Positions 53,685-63,658 are shown, counted from the first letter of the stretch. The stretch: 64,000 bases of DNA from Paenibacillus sp. 32352 (GCF_002042965.1 NZ_MZNT01000008.1:1-64000), one strand, 5' to 3'. The notes: a model not told the origin generated them from the letters alone. Made by a program: numbers and translations.

Positions 53685-53814
53685 ACAGCGATGCACGCTT
53701 CGAGCATGAGCTCCTGCTGGAGCAAGCCTTCGTTCCTCAGCAGAAGCTTAGCAGTATGCAGAGCAGCAATAACACCATATACATCGATGCAGCTTGGACA
53801 AATGGAGGGAATAT

Positions 53815-55188
53815 ATGACAAAAGAACAATTCAAAATACTGGCCCCTTGCGGCATGCTGGGGTACGGTTTTCCCAAGGCGTCCTTCCTGAAAGGCATGGC
53901 GCATGAGCCAGATGCGATCGTAGTGGATGCCGGTTCCACCGACGCAGGGCCTCACAAGCTGGGCGCGGGAACGGCCATTGTCAGCAGGCAGGCCTGCAAG
54001 AAGGACCTGGAGATCATTATTACGGAAGGCGTTAAGGCAGGCATCCCGGTCATCATTGGCTCTGCCGGAGGAAGCGGGGCGAAGGTCCATGTGGAATGGA
54101 CACAGTCGATCATTATGGAGATCCTGCAGGAGCACGCGATCGGAGGAGTCAAGCTCGCCACCATATGGGCGGATATCCCCCATGAGGTTGTGGCAGCGAA
54201 GCAGCAAGCCGGACAGTGCGAGCCGCTTGGCTTGTCGGTAGCGCCGCTGACGCAGGAGAGGCTGGAGGCGACAAGCCGCATCGTCGCACAGATGGGCCAC
54301 GAGCCGATCATCGAAGCTCTTGCGGCGGGTGCGGACATCATCGTCTGCGGACGCGCCTATGATCCTTCGCCGTTCGCGGCGGTCGCGATGTACCACGGCT
54401 TCGATACGGCGCTCGCCTATCATCTCGGCAAAATCCTCGAATGCGCCGCCTTATCGGCAGAGCCGGGGACGACGAAGGACAGCATGCTCGGAACGCTCAA
54501 GCGCGATTCCTTCATCGTCCAGCCGCTGAGCGATGCCCGCAAATGCACAGCCGTATCGGTCGCCGCCCATACGTTCTACGAGAAGGATCACCCGTACATT
54601 TTGCACGGGCCGGGAATGATACTGAACCTTGAGCAGTGCACCTTCACCGAGCTGGGTGATGGCAGCGTCGAAGTGAGAGGCAGCCGGATCGAAGAGACGC
54701 CGGTGTACAAGATCAAGCTGGAAGGCGCCATGAAGGTGGCTTACCGGACGTTCGTCGTAGCGGGAGTGCGCGATCCTCTGCTGATCTCCCGTATAGAAGA
54801 AGTGGAGGAGCTCGTAAAGCAGCAGGTCAGAGACTACTACAGCGAGATTGCGCCGGACGATTACCGCATTCATTTTATCAATTATGGCTTGAACGGCGTG
54901 CTCGGCGAGCTGGAGCCGCAGCGTACCCCCGCCCATGAATTGGGCGTCGTATTCGAGGTCGTGGCGAAGACGCAGGAGCTGGCGAATGCGATCTGCAGCT
55001 CGGTAAGATCGACCTTCCTGCACTACGGCTATGAAGGACGTAAAGCGACGGCAGGCAATCTGGCGTTTCCTTTTGCCCCGAGCGATGTGCCGTTCGGCGC
55101 CGTGTACGAATTTTCCGTCTATCACTTGATGGAGGTTGCCGATGGATTGGAAATGTTCCCTATCGAATATACGGAGGTGCAGCCATGA
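53815..55188 (+). CDS. AtuA-like protein (DUF1446), large subunit of a predicted lyase/hydratase
   Basis: 457 residues from ATG 53815 (GGAGGGA upstream). DUF1446 marks: LAPCGMLGYGFPKASFLKG near the start, VVDAGSTDAGPHKLG near residue 40, IGSAGGSGAKVHVEW near 85, and IIVCGRAYDPSPFAA near 180. AtuA is needed for acyclic terpene use in Pseudomonas, but its chemistry is not settled; in sugar-catabolic clusters the family is thought to act on hydroxy-acids. The stop overlaps the DUF4387 start (ATGA), as expected for a two-subunit enzyme. Confidence 0.88.
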   Translation: MTKEQFKILAPCGMLGYGFPKASFLKGMAHEPDAIVVDAGSTDAGPHKLGAGTAIVSRQACKKDLEIIITEGVKAGIPVIIGSAGGSGAKVHVEWTQSIIMEILQEHAIGGVKLATIWADIPHEVVAAKQQAGQCEPLGLSVAPLTQERLEATSRIVAQMGHEPIIEALAAGADIIVCGRAYDPSPFAAVAMYHGFDTALAYHLGKILECAALSAEPGTTKDSMLGTLKRDSFIVQPLSDARKCTAVSVAAHTFYEKDHPYILHGPGMILNLEQCTFTELGDGSVEVRGSRIEETPVYKIKLEGAMKVAYRTFVVAGVRDPLLISRIEEVEELVKQQVRDYYSEIAPDDYRIHFINYGLNGVLGELEPQRTPAHELGVVFEVVAKTQELANAICSSVRSTFLHYGYEGRKATAGNLAFPFAPSDVPFGAVYEFSVYHLMEVADGLEMFPIEYTEVQP

Positions 55189-55496
55189 AGCTGTATGACG
55201 CAGCAGCCGTTATGCGCAGCAAGAACAGCGGGCCTTTTGAAATTACGGTCGATGTGCTGTTCACCGATCCCGCTATTTACTACCGAGTCAAGGAGCAGGA
55301 GCTGATTACCAAGCCGCTCGTATCCCGGCTCTACAACATTCCGGAGGAGAGCATTACACATATCGTATTTTTCGATCAGGCGCTCGGATTCAAGATTACG
55401 TTCTCCCGCAAAGTATCGTCCGGTACGTTCCTCGACCGCGACGTCTACGGAGCCCAGCAGCACGCGCCGCTGATGGAACTGGAAGTGAACCTATGA
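55185..55496 (+). CDS. DUF4387 protein, small partner of the AtuA-like subunit
   Basis: 103 residues, the full DUF4387 length. It starts MKLYDAAAVMRSKNSGPFEITVDVLF and has YGAQQHAPLMELEV at the end. It overlaps both neighbours by four bases. The fixed pairing of DUF1446 and DUF4387, sometimes fused, indicates one heteromeric enzyme. Chemistry unknown. Confidence 0.88.
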   Translation: MKLYDAAAVMRSKNSGPFEITVDVLFTDPAIYYRVKEQELITKPLVSRLYNIPEESITHIVFFDQALGFKITFSRKVSSGTFLDRDVYGAQQHAPLMELEVNL

Positions 55497-56401
55497 AAGT
55501 GAACGAGGCAGCAGACCCATCTGTTCGCACGAGCGCTGCCGCACCCGGCTTTATAGTGAAGCGGGATTATAACCTGAACAAAAATTTCCCCATTCATATT
55601 TCACGCTGGATGCCAAGTATTTTTATGGAACCGTTCCATTGGCACACCTCGTTTGAGGTCGGATATTGCATGGAGGGGAAGGGACTTTTTCACTTTGAGG
55701 ATAAGAGATATGAGATCAACACAGGCGATGTGTTCGTTGTGAGTCATATGGAACAGCATCGGGCGCAATCCGATCCCTTGAAGCCATGCCAGTTCCACTT
55801 CTTGAAGTTTGACGGTTCTTTGATAGATGGAGGGGAGAATGAGCTGTTAGCCCCGTTCTTTATGAAGTCGCCGTATTTTGTCAATAAAATCGATGGGAAT
55901 CAGCAGACAGCCGTACAGATTGGAGCGCTTCTGAGAGACATTTGGAGCGAAATGCAGGAGCAGGACCGGGCGTACACGAGCATGGTTCGAGGATTATTGA
56001 TCCAAGTATGCACTCATCTGTTCCGCCATTATGCCAAAGAAATACCTGCGGAAGAGTGGAACCGCTCGTTGCAGGCCTATAAGAAATTGCAGCCGGCTCT
56101 TGGGTTGATTCACCATCAATATCATGAAAATATTCAGCTGAAGGATCTGGCAGCCAGTTTATCTTTGAGTACGTCCCGGGCTTATCATTTATTTAAAGAA
56201 ACGATGGGAGAGGGCTTCAAAGAATATTTGACCAAAATCCGGATTCACGAGTCGAAAAAGAAATTGAGCGATCCCAATGTATCGATTACCGAAGTGTATC
56301 TGTCCTGTGGCTTTCAGGGCCATGCTTCCTTCTACAGATCATTTAAACAAATTGTAGGAATGACGCCAAAAGAATTCAGAAAATATATGCTCACTTTGTG
56401 A
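55493..56401 (+). CDS. AraC-family regulator with cupin sensor
   Basis: 302 residues. The cupin domain ~25-140 has FHWHTSFEVGYCMEGKG, a sugar-binding pocket. The two helix-turn-helices ~205-300 include LKDLAASLSLSTSRAYHLFKETMG and the signature ITEVYLSCGFQGHASFYRSFKQIVGMTPKEFRKY. It is translationally coupled to DUF4387 and lies before the ABC transporter, so it probably activates transporter genes when the substrate is present. Confidence 0.93.
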   Translation: MKVNEAADPSVRTSAAAPGFIVKRDYNLNKNFPIHISRWMPSIFMEPFHWHTSFEVGYCMEGKGLFHFEDKRYEINTGDVFVVSHMEQHRAQSDPLKPCQFHFLKFDGSLIDGGENELLAPFFMKSPYFVNKIDGNQQTAVQIGALLRDIWSEMQEQDRAYTSMVRGLLIQVCTHLFRHYAKEIPAEEWNRSLQAYKKLQPALGLIHHQYHENIQLKDLAASLSLSTSRAYHLFKETMGEGFKEYLTKIRIHESKKKLSDPNVSITEVYLSCGFQGHASFYRSFKQIVGMTPKEFRKYMLTL

Positions 56402-56480
56402 GAATAGCTATTTTTGAGAAGAATTGAAGTGAATTGAAGAGGACTCAAGCGCCGTAATTCATTACAATTTAATGAGTGGA

Positions 56481-56494
56481 AATAAGCGCTTTCA
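56481..56494. promoter_or_regulatory. Degenerate cre-like site before the ABC transporter
   Basis: AATAAGCGCTTTCA matches the cre consensus except for the first two bases (AA for TG). It lies 70 bases before the first permease gene. Confidence 0.4.
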
Positions 56495-56561
56495 TGTTGA
56501 GCGTTAAGGCAGCTTAACAATCAGCTTAGAATTTTACCAGACAAGAGGTGAGAATGACCAA

Positions 56562-57458
56562 GTGAACACTAGAATGAAGCGAATGTGGGCAGATAAAACA
56601 TTGTATCTTATGCTGCTTCCCTGCATCATCTATTTCGTGCTGTTCCACGTATGGCCGATTATCGGCATGAAGCTGGCCTTCTACGATTACCGCATTCTCG
56701 GCGATCACGAGTACGTCGGTCTTAAATATTTCAAGGAGCTGTTCAGCACTCCGGTTTTCGCTAATGTCTTGCAGAACACCTTAATCATAAGCGCGATGAA
56801 AATGTTCCTTATTTTCCCGATCCCGATCTGCTTTGCCTTGATGCTGAATGAGTTCGCCAACGGGAAGTTCCGCAAAGCGGTACAGGTCGTGTCGTATTTG
56901 CCGCATTTTTTATCGTGGGTCGTTATTGCAGGCATTTGGTTCGAGTTCCTGTCTCCGTCGACCGGGGCGGTCAATGAATTCGTGAAGGCGCTCGGCATGC
57001 CGGCCAAAGATTTTCTAACCGACAAAGACAGCATCCGCTGGGTACTGCTTGCAAGTGAAGCTTGGCGCAGTATCGGCTGGGACTCGATCATTTTCCTTGC
57101 CGCCATTATGGGCGTAAGCCCAAGTCTGTACGAAGCCGCATATGTTGATGGTGCAAGCCGCTGGCATATCGTGACGAGAATCGTGCTGCCGCATTTGTAT
57201 GTGCCAATGGTGACTATCTTCATTCTGAATGTCGGCTTCATTATGAATGCCGGGCTGGATCAAGTGCTCAACTTCACGAATGATTCCGTCAACAGCCAGA
57301 TCGACATCATCGATACGTACGTATACCGCGTCGGTCTGATCAACGGGCAATATTCGTTCGCAACGGCAGCCAACCTGTTCAAAAGCTTGATCGGCGTCGT
57401 GCTCGTGCTGTCCACGCATTTTATCTCGAAGAAACTAACGAACAAAGGCGCATGGTAA
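56562..57458 (+). CDS. Carbohydrate ABC transporter permease (LplB/UgpA type)
   Basis: 298 residues from GTG 56562 with GAGGTGAG upstream. Six membrane helices; EAA loop EAAYVDGASRWHIVTRIVLPHL near residue 190 for contact with the ATPase. The N-terminal ADKTLYLMLLPCIIYFVLFHVWPIIGM is typical of the CUT1 family. First of three transporter genes. No ATPase gene is in the cluster; such systems usually share MsmX-type ATPases encoded elsewhere. Confidence 0.94.
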   Translation: MNTRMKRMWADKTLYLMLLPCIIYFVLFHVWPIIGMKLAFYDYRILGDHEYVGLKYFKELFSTPVFANVLQNTLIISAMKMFLIFPIPICFALMLNEFANGKFRKAVQVVSYLPHFLSWVVIAGIWFEFLSPSTGAVNEFVKALGMPAKDFLTDKDSIRWVLLASEAWRSIGWDSIIFLAAIMGVSPSLYEAAYVDGASRWHIVTRIVLPHLYVPMVTIFILNVGFIMNAGLDQVLNFTNDSVNSQIDIIDTYVYRVGLINGQYSFATAANLFKSLIGVVLVLSTHFISKKLTNKGAW

Positions 57459-57473
57459 GGAGGTGGATGTATC

Positions 57474-58358
57474 ATGCTAGATAGAAGGCTTACCGTTCCC
57501 AAAGTGATCATCGGGCTGGTTCTGTCGCTGATTACGTTAACGATGTTCGTCCCGATCATAAACCTGCTGGCGAGAGCTTTATCCCATCCGGCCAAGGTAT
57601 ATCTGCTGCATGGGTACGAAATATGGCCGAGAGGCTTCTCGTTCATTAACTTTCAAGTCGTTCTCAGCAACCCGATTGTCGGGAGAGCGCTGCTCAATTC
57701 GGTGTTTATTACGGTGGTCGGCACATGCTTGAGTATCTTTTTTACGACGATTGCTGCTTATGTATTGACCCGCAAACATCTGGCCTTCAAAACGCCGATC
57801 ATGGTCTTTCTTATCATCATTATGATTTTTGAACCGGGGATTGTGCAGGAGTATATGGTCGTCAAGGACCTGCATTTGCTGGATAGCCTCTGGGCGATGG
57901 TGCTGTACCGGATGATTAACGTCTATTACCTGATCATTATGATGCGATTCCTGGAGGAAATCCCGGATTCCTTAATCGAAGCAGCCAAGATAGACGGGGC
58001 TGGGCATATGACCCTGTTCATGAGAATCGTCATGCCACTTGCGCGCATTCCGCTGTTAACGATAGGGATGTTCTATGCGATTGCCAAATGGAATGAGTTC
58101 TTCAAATCGAGTATCTTCCTGTCGAGCCGGGAGAATACGGTGCTGCAGGTGCTCTTAAGACAATTCGTCGTCGAACGCGACACGACAACCCTGGTCGGCG
58201 CTGCCGATCTATTGAAGAACAACAACATTGCCCAACTCGATTTCTCATCGTTGAAAGCGGCTACAATTATTATCGCGATGGTTCCGATTCTCATGCTGTA
58301 TCCGATCATCCTGAAATATTACACCAAAGGGGTCATGGATGGCGGCGTCAAAGAATAA
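57474..58358 (+). CDS. Carbohydrate ABC transporter permease (LplC/UgpE type)
   Basis: 294 residues, six membrane helices. EAA loop EAAKIDGAGHMTLFMRIVMPLARIPL near residue 168. RBS AAGGAGGTGG starts 15 bases after the first permease. It forms the membrane channel with that protein. Confidence 0.94.
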   Translation: MLDRRLTVPKVIIGLVLSLITLTMFVPIINLLARALSHPAKVYLLHGYEIWPRGFSFINFQVVLSNPIVGRALLNSVFITVVGTCLSIFFTTIAAYVLTRKHLAFKTPIMVFLIIIMIFEPGIVQEYMVVKDLHLLDSLWAMVLYRMINVYYLIIMMRFLEEIPDSLIEAAKIDGAGHMTLFMRIVMPLARIPLLTIGMFYAIAKWNEFFKSSIFLSSRENTVLQVLLRQFVVERDTTTLVGAADLLKNNNIAQLDFSSLKAATIIIAMVPILMLYPIILKYYTKGVMDGGVKE

Positions 58359-58391
58359 TTCCAATTCAGAACAATGGGGAGGAAGACAGAA

Positions 58392-59849
58392 ATGAAAAAA
58401 ATGTTCACCCTAATGGCAGCCGGCTTAATGGTGGTAACGACCGCCTGCAGCTCCGGCGATACGAAGGCTCCGGCCGATTCGGCACAAGGTGCATCCGGAC
58501 AGCAGCCTGTGACCATTACGATTGTCGATAAAGATTTGACCCCGGACGACAAGCTGCTCAAGGGCATTGAAGAAGGCATGAAGGCCGAAGGAAAAAATGT
58601 GAAGCTGCAGATCGTTCCCGTACAGAGCGGTACCTACTCCGAGAAGCTGGGGCTGCTGCTGCAAAGCGGCAACATTCCTGACTTGATCTACTTCCAGGGC
58701 GGGGATTACCAGTTCGCGGTGACGCAAAAAATTCTTGAGGATTTGACGCCGTACATCGAGAAATCCACCTATGTCAAAGCATCCATGAATGAGTACAACA
58801 AGGAAAGAACGAAGAACTATCCGTATCTTGTCTGGCTGTCTCCGACCAGTAACTCGGTTCCGGTGGTTCGTCAGGATTGGCTGAACAAAACCGCTTCCGG
58901 CAAAGATCTGCTCGCGAATCCGACGATCGACAACTACTATACCTTCCTCAAGGAAGTGAAGGACAAGAACGGAGCCAAGTTCGCCTACACAACCGCAGGC
59001 ACCTTGGATGAGCTCGATGCGACCTTCGGCCAAGCGTTCGGTCTGACTTCTACGTGGATTAAAGGCTCTGACGGCAAGTATGCTTTCGGCAAAACGACCT
59101 CGTTCGAAAAAGACAAACTGGAATTTTACGCGAAGCTGTATAAAGAAGGCCTGCTCGATCCGGAGTTCCTGACGAAGAAATGGGATACGAAGGAAAAAGC
59201 GTTCTACGACGGTCAAGCAGCCGTTATCGCAGGTACGCAAGGTAAGGTTATCGATATCTACAATAATAAAACCATGTCCCAAAACGGCGCGAATGCGAAA
59301 ATCATGCCGCTTCCTCCAGCCAAAGGCAAGGGCCAAGGCTATACGCCGGTTGATGTCAGCAAGGAAAGCCGCGGCTTCGCTATCGGCAAAACGTCCAAGA
59401 ACAAGGAGATGGCCTTCGCCGTACTGGAGTTCCTGGCTAGCCCCAAAGGACAAATGCTCGATAAGCTTGGCGTAGAGGGCGAGCAGTACAAGATTGTAGA
59501 TAACAAAATCAAATTAACGGATAAATTCGCCGAATGGTATGCGCGCTTTGTCGAGTCGACCGTGAACTTCAAGCCGGACAAAGAATTCGATCCATCGACA
59601 CCGTACTTGTCCGAGCCGGCTGCCAAGTCGCTGGAGATGATGGCATCCATGTCCTCCAAGGACAACAGCTTCATCATCCCTGCCGAGCTGGCTGCCAAGT
59701 GGGATGCCTGCAACGCGTTGTATAAGGAATTCGCCGCGAACGTCGTTACAGGCAAGAAATCGATTGCCGATTTCGATAAATTCGTACAGGATTGGAACGC
59801 CGCTGGCGGCAAGGAAATGACGGAGTACGCCAACAAAACGATCAAGTAA
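58392..59849 (+). CDS. Sugar-binding lipoprotein of the ABC transporter
   Basis: 485 residues from ATG 58392 (GGGGAGGAAG upstream). Lipoprotein signal ending TTAC at Cys-19, so it is lipid-anchored outside the membrane. The body is family-1 solute-binding: IPDLIYFQGGDYQFAV near residue 95, repeated aromatic residues of a sugar cleft, and ATSK-type KTSKNKEMAFAVLEFLASPKGQ near residue 335. It is close to LipO/YtcQ-like binding proteins. Substrate probably an oligosaccharide or glycoside. Confidence 0.93.
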   Translation: MKKMFTLMAAGLMVVTTACSSGDTKAPADSAQGASGQQPVTITIVDKDLTPDDKLLKGIEEGMKAEGKNVKLQIVPVQSGTYSEKLGLLLQSGNIPDLIYFQGGDYQFAVTQKILEDLTPYIEKSTYVKASMNEYNKERTKNYPYLVWLSPTSNSVPVVRQDWLNKTASGKDLLANPTIDNYYTFLKEVKDKNGAKFAYTTAGTLDELDATFGQAFGLTSTWIKGSDGKYAFGKTTSFEKDKLEFYAKLYKEGLLDPEFLTKKWDTKEKAFYDGQAAVIAGTQGKVIDIYNNKTMSQNGANAKIMPLPPAKGKGQGYTPVDVSKESRGFAIGKTSKNKEMAFAVLEFLASPKGQMLDKLGVEGEQYKIVDNKIKLTDKFAEWYARFVESTVNFKPDKEFDPSTPYLSEPAAKSLEMMASMSSKDNSFIIPAELAAKWDACNALYKEFAANVVTGKKSIADFDKFVQDWNAAGGKEMTEYANKTIK

Positions 59850-59953
59850 AACCGTTGATGTAGCTTAGAAGCGGCAAGGCAGAATCAGATAAAAAAGCTT
59901 GGAGTGTGGGGCTGCCGGCTTCGCACTCCCGGTATGGATGGGAGAGCAGGCTC

Positions 59954-61114
59954 ATGATATCTTTTGCAGACCGGGTCAAAGGAGTCGTCTTCGGTACCGC
60001 CTTCGGCGATGCGATGGGGGCGGTTGTGGAGAAAATGACCCATACCCAGATCAAGGAGCAATACGGCCGGATCGAGACGGTCAAGACCAAGTGGTGGAAG
60101 GCGGATTGGCCGGAGACATCAAGGCTCGGCAGAATGAGAGGGCAGGGCATCGTAACGGACGATACGCTGATGACGCTGGCGCTGATGAATGTGTACTGCA
60201 CGGAGCGCCGCCATCTGGACGCGTACGATATGGCCAATGAATTCGTCAAAGAAATCGCGTTCCGCCCGAGATATATTCCCGAATTCGGGCGGGAAGCGCT
60301 GATCCTGGATCGGTTGTTTTATCCGGAGAAGCATATTTTCAACCGCCATGTGCTGGCGAACTGCGAGCCGCGCGAAGGCGGCTACGGCAATATGGTCAAT
60401 TGCGGAGCGGCTATGTACATTGCTCCTATAGGCATGGTGAATGCATGCAATCCGAAGGCGGCTTACGATGAAGCGATTTTGTTCGCCTCCGGCCATCAGC
60501 TGAGCTATGGGCTGGAAGCGGCGGGCGTGCTGGCGGCCTGCGTCGCCAAGGCGTTCGAGCCGGGCGCGACCGTGCAGGACATCGTGGACACGGCGCTTCA
60601 CTATGCGAAGGACGGGACGAAGCGGGCGATTCACGATGTATGCGCGAAGGCGCTGGAGCTGCGGGCGGTGAAGCAGGATCGTAGCAAGGTCGTGCAGGCT
60701 TTGCACGAAGCGATGGCTCCGTACTCCCCGATGGGTGACGACGTCAACCGCAGCATCGACAAGCTCGGCATCCCGTCGAACCATTACACGCCGAGCCGGC
60801 TGTTCTCCATCGAGGAGCTGCCATTGGCGCTCGGCTACATCGTGCTGCACGACGGCGATCTGCTGGAAGCGGTCAAGGATGGCGTCAGCTCCGGGCGCGA
60901 CACGGACTCCATCGGCGTCATGATCGGCGCGATTCTCGGAGCGATGCAGGGTGTGCAGGCAATTCCAGGTGATGAAATCGCCGCGCTGGAGGAAGCGAAT
61001 AAGCAGGATTTCCAGACGCAGTGCGACCGATTCATCGAAGCGGCTTCGGCCATCATTCAAGAAGATGTGCAGTTTAGCGAGCGCAGGCAACAGCTGCTTC
61101 GTTCAATACAATAA
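59954..61114 (+). CDS. ADP-ribosylglycohydrolase-family enzyme
   Basis: 386 residues from ATG 59954 (GGGAGAG upstream). DraG/ARH fold: GTAFGDAMGAVVEKM near residue 11, metal-binding TDDT near residue 68, and GRDTDSIGVMIGAILGAMQG near residue 314. All Mg-binding acidic residues are kept. Despite its name, many family members in sugar clusters cleave other N- or O-glycosides, and the setting beside a sugar transporter favours that here. Coupled to a second family member. Confidence 0.9.
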   Translation: MISFADRVKGVVFGTAFGDAMGAVVEKMTHTQIKEQYGRIETVKTKWWKADWPETSRLGRMRGQGIVTDDTLMTLALMNVYCTERRHLDAYDMANEFVKEIAFRPRYIPEFGREALILDRLFYPEKHIFNRHVLANCEPREGGYGNMVNCGAAMYIAPIGMVNACNPKAAYDEAILFASGHQLSYGLEAAGVLAACVAKAFEPGATVQDIVDTALHYAKDGTKRAIHDVCAKALELRAVKQDRSKVVQALHEAMAPYSPMGDDVNRSIDKLGIPSNHYTPSRLFSIEELPLALGYIVLHDGDLLEAVKDGVSSGRDTDSIGVMIGAILGAMQGVQAIPGDEIAALEEANKQDFQTQCDRFIEAASAIIQEDVQFSERRQQLLRSIQ

Positions 61115-61130
61115 AGGCGGTGGACTTATC

Positions 61131-63236
61131 ATGATTCCTACCAATTATTTGGAAAAAGTATACTCCGGCTATCTCGGCATGAATATCGGCATCCGGTTAG
61201 GTGCCCCGGTCGAGCCGACCATCTGGACTTATGAACGTATTCGAAATACTTACGGTGAAATTACCGATTACGTCAAGGAATTCAAAAACTTCGCGGCCGA
61301 CGACGACGCGAACGGCCCTTACTACTTCCTGCGCGCACTCTATGACGACGCCGTCGATCGGGATGTGACCCCGAACGATGTTGCTCGCGCATGGCTGAAC
61401 TATGCCCGTGAAGGCGTCGGGATGTTCTGGTGGGGCGGCTACGGCGTCAGCACCGAGCATACCGCCTTCATTAACTTGAAGAACGGCATCCCGGCACCGC
61501 AATCCGGCTCCATCGAGCAGAACGGACTCATCATCGCCGAGCAGATCGGCGGGCAAATTTTTATCGATACCTGGGGGCTGGTGAATCCAGGCAACCCTAA
61601 GAAGGCCGCCGACTTCGGCGAAGCCGCAGCCCGTGTATCCCATGACGGCGAAGGCGTGCTGGGCGCGAGATTCTTCTGCGCGGCGATTGCCCAAGCGTTC
61701 TTGACCTCGGATATTAACGAGATTATGGAAGCGGGGCTTGCGCAGATTCCTGCGGACTCACTCTACGCGCAGGTGGCTAGAGCCGTGCTGGCGTTCCACG
61801 CCGAGCATCCGGACGACTTCCGCGCCTGCCGGGATATGCTGGAAAGAGACTGGGGCTACGATAAATATAAAGGCGTCTGCCATATCATCCCGAATGCAGG
61901 TGTCTGCTTCCTCGCGATGATCTACGGCCAAGGCGACTTCAACCGCTCCGTCGAGATCGCGACCATGTGCGGCTGGGATACCGACTGCAACGCGGGCAAC
62001 GTCGGTACCGTGCTTGGCGTAGCCGTCGGACTGGAAGGCATCGCGGACAAATACCGCAAGCCGATCAACGACTCTATCGTCATGTCGGGTATTTCCGGCT
62101 ATCTCAACATTCTGGACATTCCGAGCTATGCCAAGGAGCTGACCATTCTCGGCTACCGTCTGGCGAAGGAGCCTTGCCCGCAGGAGCTTCTGGACAGCTT
62201 CAAGGAGAACGAAGTCTACTTCGACTTCGAACTGCCGGGCTCGACGCATAACATTCGCGTGTCCGATCCGTTCTTCTGCCAAGCGCGCCATTCTACGGAA
62301 AAAGCGTTCAAGGGAACCGGCTCCCTCGAAGTGGTTTTTGACCGTATGGTCCGCGGGGAGAAATCCAAAGTATTCTACAAGCCGTTCTATATCCGCGACG
62401 ACTTCAGCGACGAGCGGTACTCGCCGACCTTCGCGCCGCGCGCTTATTCCGGCCAGAAAGTGTCGATGAACATCTACCTCGACCAATGGAGCGGCAACGA
62501 AACGATGGGCATCGCCCCTTACGTCCGCTTGGCCAAGAGCAAGAAGGAGCTTGTCCAAGGCTATATCAAGCTTGTGAATCAAGAATGGATTCATGTGGAG
62601 TTCGACATCCCGGATTCCGAAGGCGAGCTGATCGACGAAGTCGGCATCGTTCTCGAAGCTTACTCGACGCGCAAGCCGAAGAGCCTCGGCCGCGTCTTCA
62701 TCGACGAGTTCCGCATCTACGGCAAAGCGGACTACCGCATCGACTTCGGCAAGCAGTCGGTGGACTTCGGCTGCGTGACGCCATTCGCCCACAACCACGG
62801 CGCCTGGAGCCTGGTCGACGGCACGATGTACCTGATGACCGCCGAGCCCAGCGAGGCGTATACAGGCAGCTACTTCGCACGGGATTACTCCGTGTCGGTG
62901 AAGATCAACCCGCAGATCGGCGACTCGCATCTCGTAGCCATCCGCGTCCAGGGCGCTATGCGCGGTTACCACGCAGGCTTCGACGGGAAGGACCAAGTCG
63001 CGATCTATATCAATGACTTCGGGTACAAGAAGCTCGTATCGGCCAGCTATGCTTGGCAGCTCAATCAGGAGTATGATTTGAAGGTAACAGCCCAAGGGAA
63101 TACGATCACGCTCAGCATTAACGGCGAGCAAGTGCTGACGCATACGGACGATACATGGGGATATGGCATGTACGGCGTGAGCACGCTCGGCGTGGCGAGA
63201 GCTTATTATAGCGATGTTAGAGTGAGAGAGTTATAG
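61131..63236 (+). CDS. ADP-ribosylglycohydrolase-family enzyme with C-terminal lectin-like domain
   Basis: 701 residues from ATG 61131 (AAAGGCGGTGG upstream). N-terminal ~1-355 is an ADP-ribosylglycohydrolase fold with ADDDAN near residue 56 and CGWDTDCNAGNVGTVLGVAVG near residue 280. The usual GDxxG at the start is changed to NIGIRLGAP. A beta-rich region ~360-540 and a LamG/ConA-like domain ~545-700 (DYSVSVKINPQIG; QEYDLKVTAQGNTITLSINGEQV) follow, as in enzymes acting on polymeric or glycosylated substrates. No signal peptide, so cytoplasmic. Confidence 0.88.
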   Translation: MIPTNYLEKVYSGYLGMNIGIRLGAPVEPTIWTYERIRNTYGEITDYVKEFKNFAADDDANGPYYFLRALYDDAVDRDVTPNDVARAWLNYAREGVGMFWWGGYGVSTEHTAFINLKNGIPAPQSGSIEQNGLIIAEQIGGQIFIDTWGLVNPGNPKKAADFGEAAARVSHDGEGVLGARFFCAAIAQAFLTSDINEIMEAGLAQIPADSLYAQVARAVLAFHAEHPDDFRACRDMLERDWGYDKYKGVCHIIPNAGVCFLAMIYGQGDFNRSVEIATMCGWDTDCNAGNVGTVLGVAVGLEGIADKYRKPINDSIVMSGISGYLNILDIPSYAKELTILGYRLAKEPCPQELLDSFKENEVYFDFELPGSTHNIRVSDPFFCQARHSTEKAFKGTGSLEVVFDRMVRGEKSKVFYKPFYIRDDFSDERYSPTFAPRAYSGQKVSMNIYLDQWSGNETMGIAPYVRLAKSKKELVQGYIKLVNQEWIHVEFDIPDSEGELIDEVGIVLEAYSTRKPKSLGRVFIDEFRIYGKADYRIDFGKQSVDFGCVTPFAHNHGAWSLVDGTMYLMTAEPSEAYTGSYFARDYSVSVKINPQIGDSHLVAIRVQGAMRGYHAGFDGKDQVAIYINDFGYKKLVSASYAWQLNQEYDLKVTAQGNTITLSINGEQVLTHTDDTWGYGMYGVSTLGVARAYYSDVRVREL

Positions 63237-63392
63237 GCCAATGCTGTCCTGGGCAGCGATATGGTGATGCGCACGAGCCGCATCCAAGAAATTGGGGAGA
63301 CGAGGCGGGGAGAGGGCCTCGGCTATTGCAGTGACCCGACTAGGAGCGCAGGAGGCGATTCCTAGGGTTGGGAAGTTAGATAAAAGTTAGGA

Positions 63393-63420
63393 AGCCATCC
63401 TTTGGGGATGGCTCTTTTTG
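63393..63420 (+). terminator. Terminator of the catabolic cluster
   Basis: AGCCATCC, TTTG, GGATGGCT, then CTTTTTG. Positions 63237-63392 hold no gene I can support. From about 63421 the sequence becomes AT-rich up to the next gene. Confidence 0.85.
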
Positions 63421-63658
63421 TGATAACTGAAAGTTAGAGCTTTCATATCAGACTTGTTATAATATTGGGCTGATTCCTATTAGCTTATTTCATTAAGATT
63501 AATTACTGTGAACCGTATCATAAGTGACGGCAACGGAAGATAAATCATCACCTTCAAGCTACAAAGAAAAGCAAATTAGTTCTCTTGCACTATTTTGGGT
63601 TATTAGCTATTGTTAATATCAGGATAAAAACCCAAAGTATTGAGAGGAGTTGTTTTTT

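Noticed and set aside
61758..63143. 461-codon minus-strand frame inside the second ADP-ribosylglycohydrolase-family gene
   Set aside because: An antisense shadow of a GC-rich gene, with no start signal.
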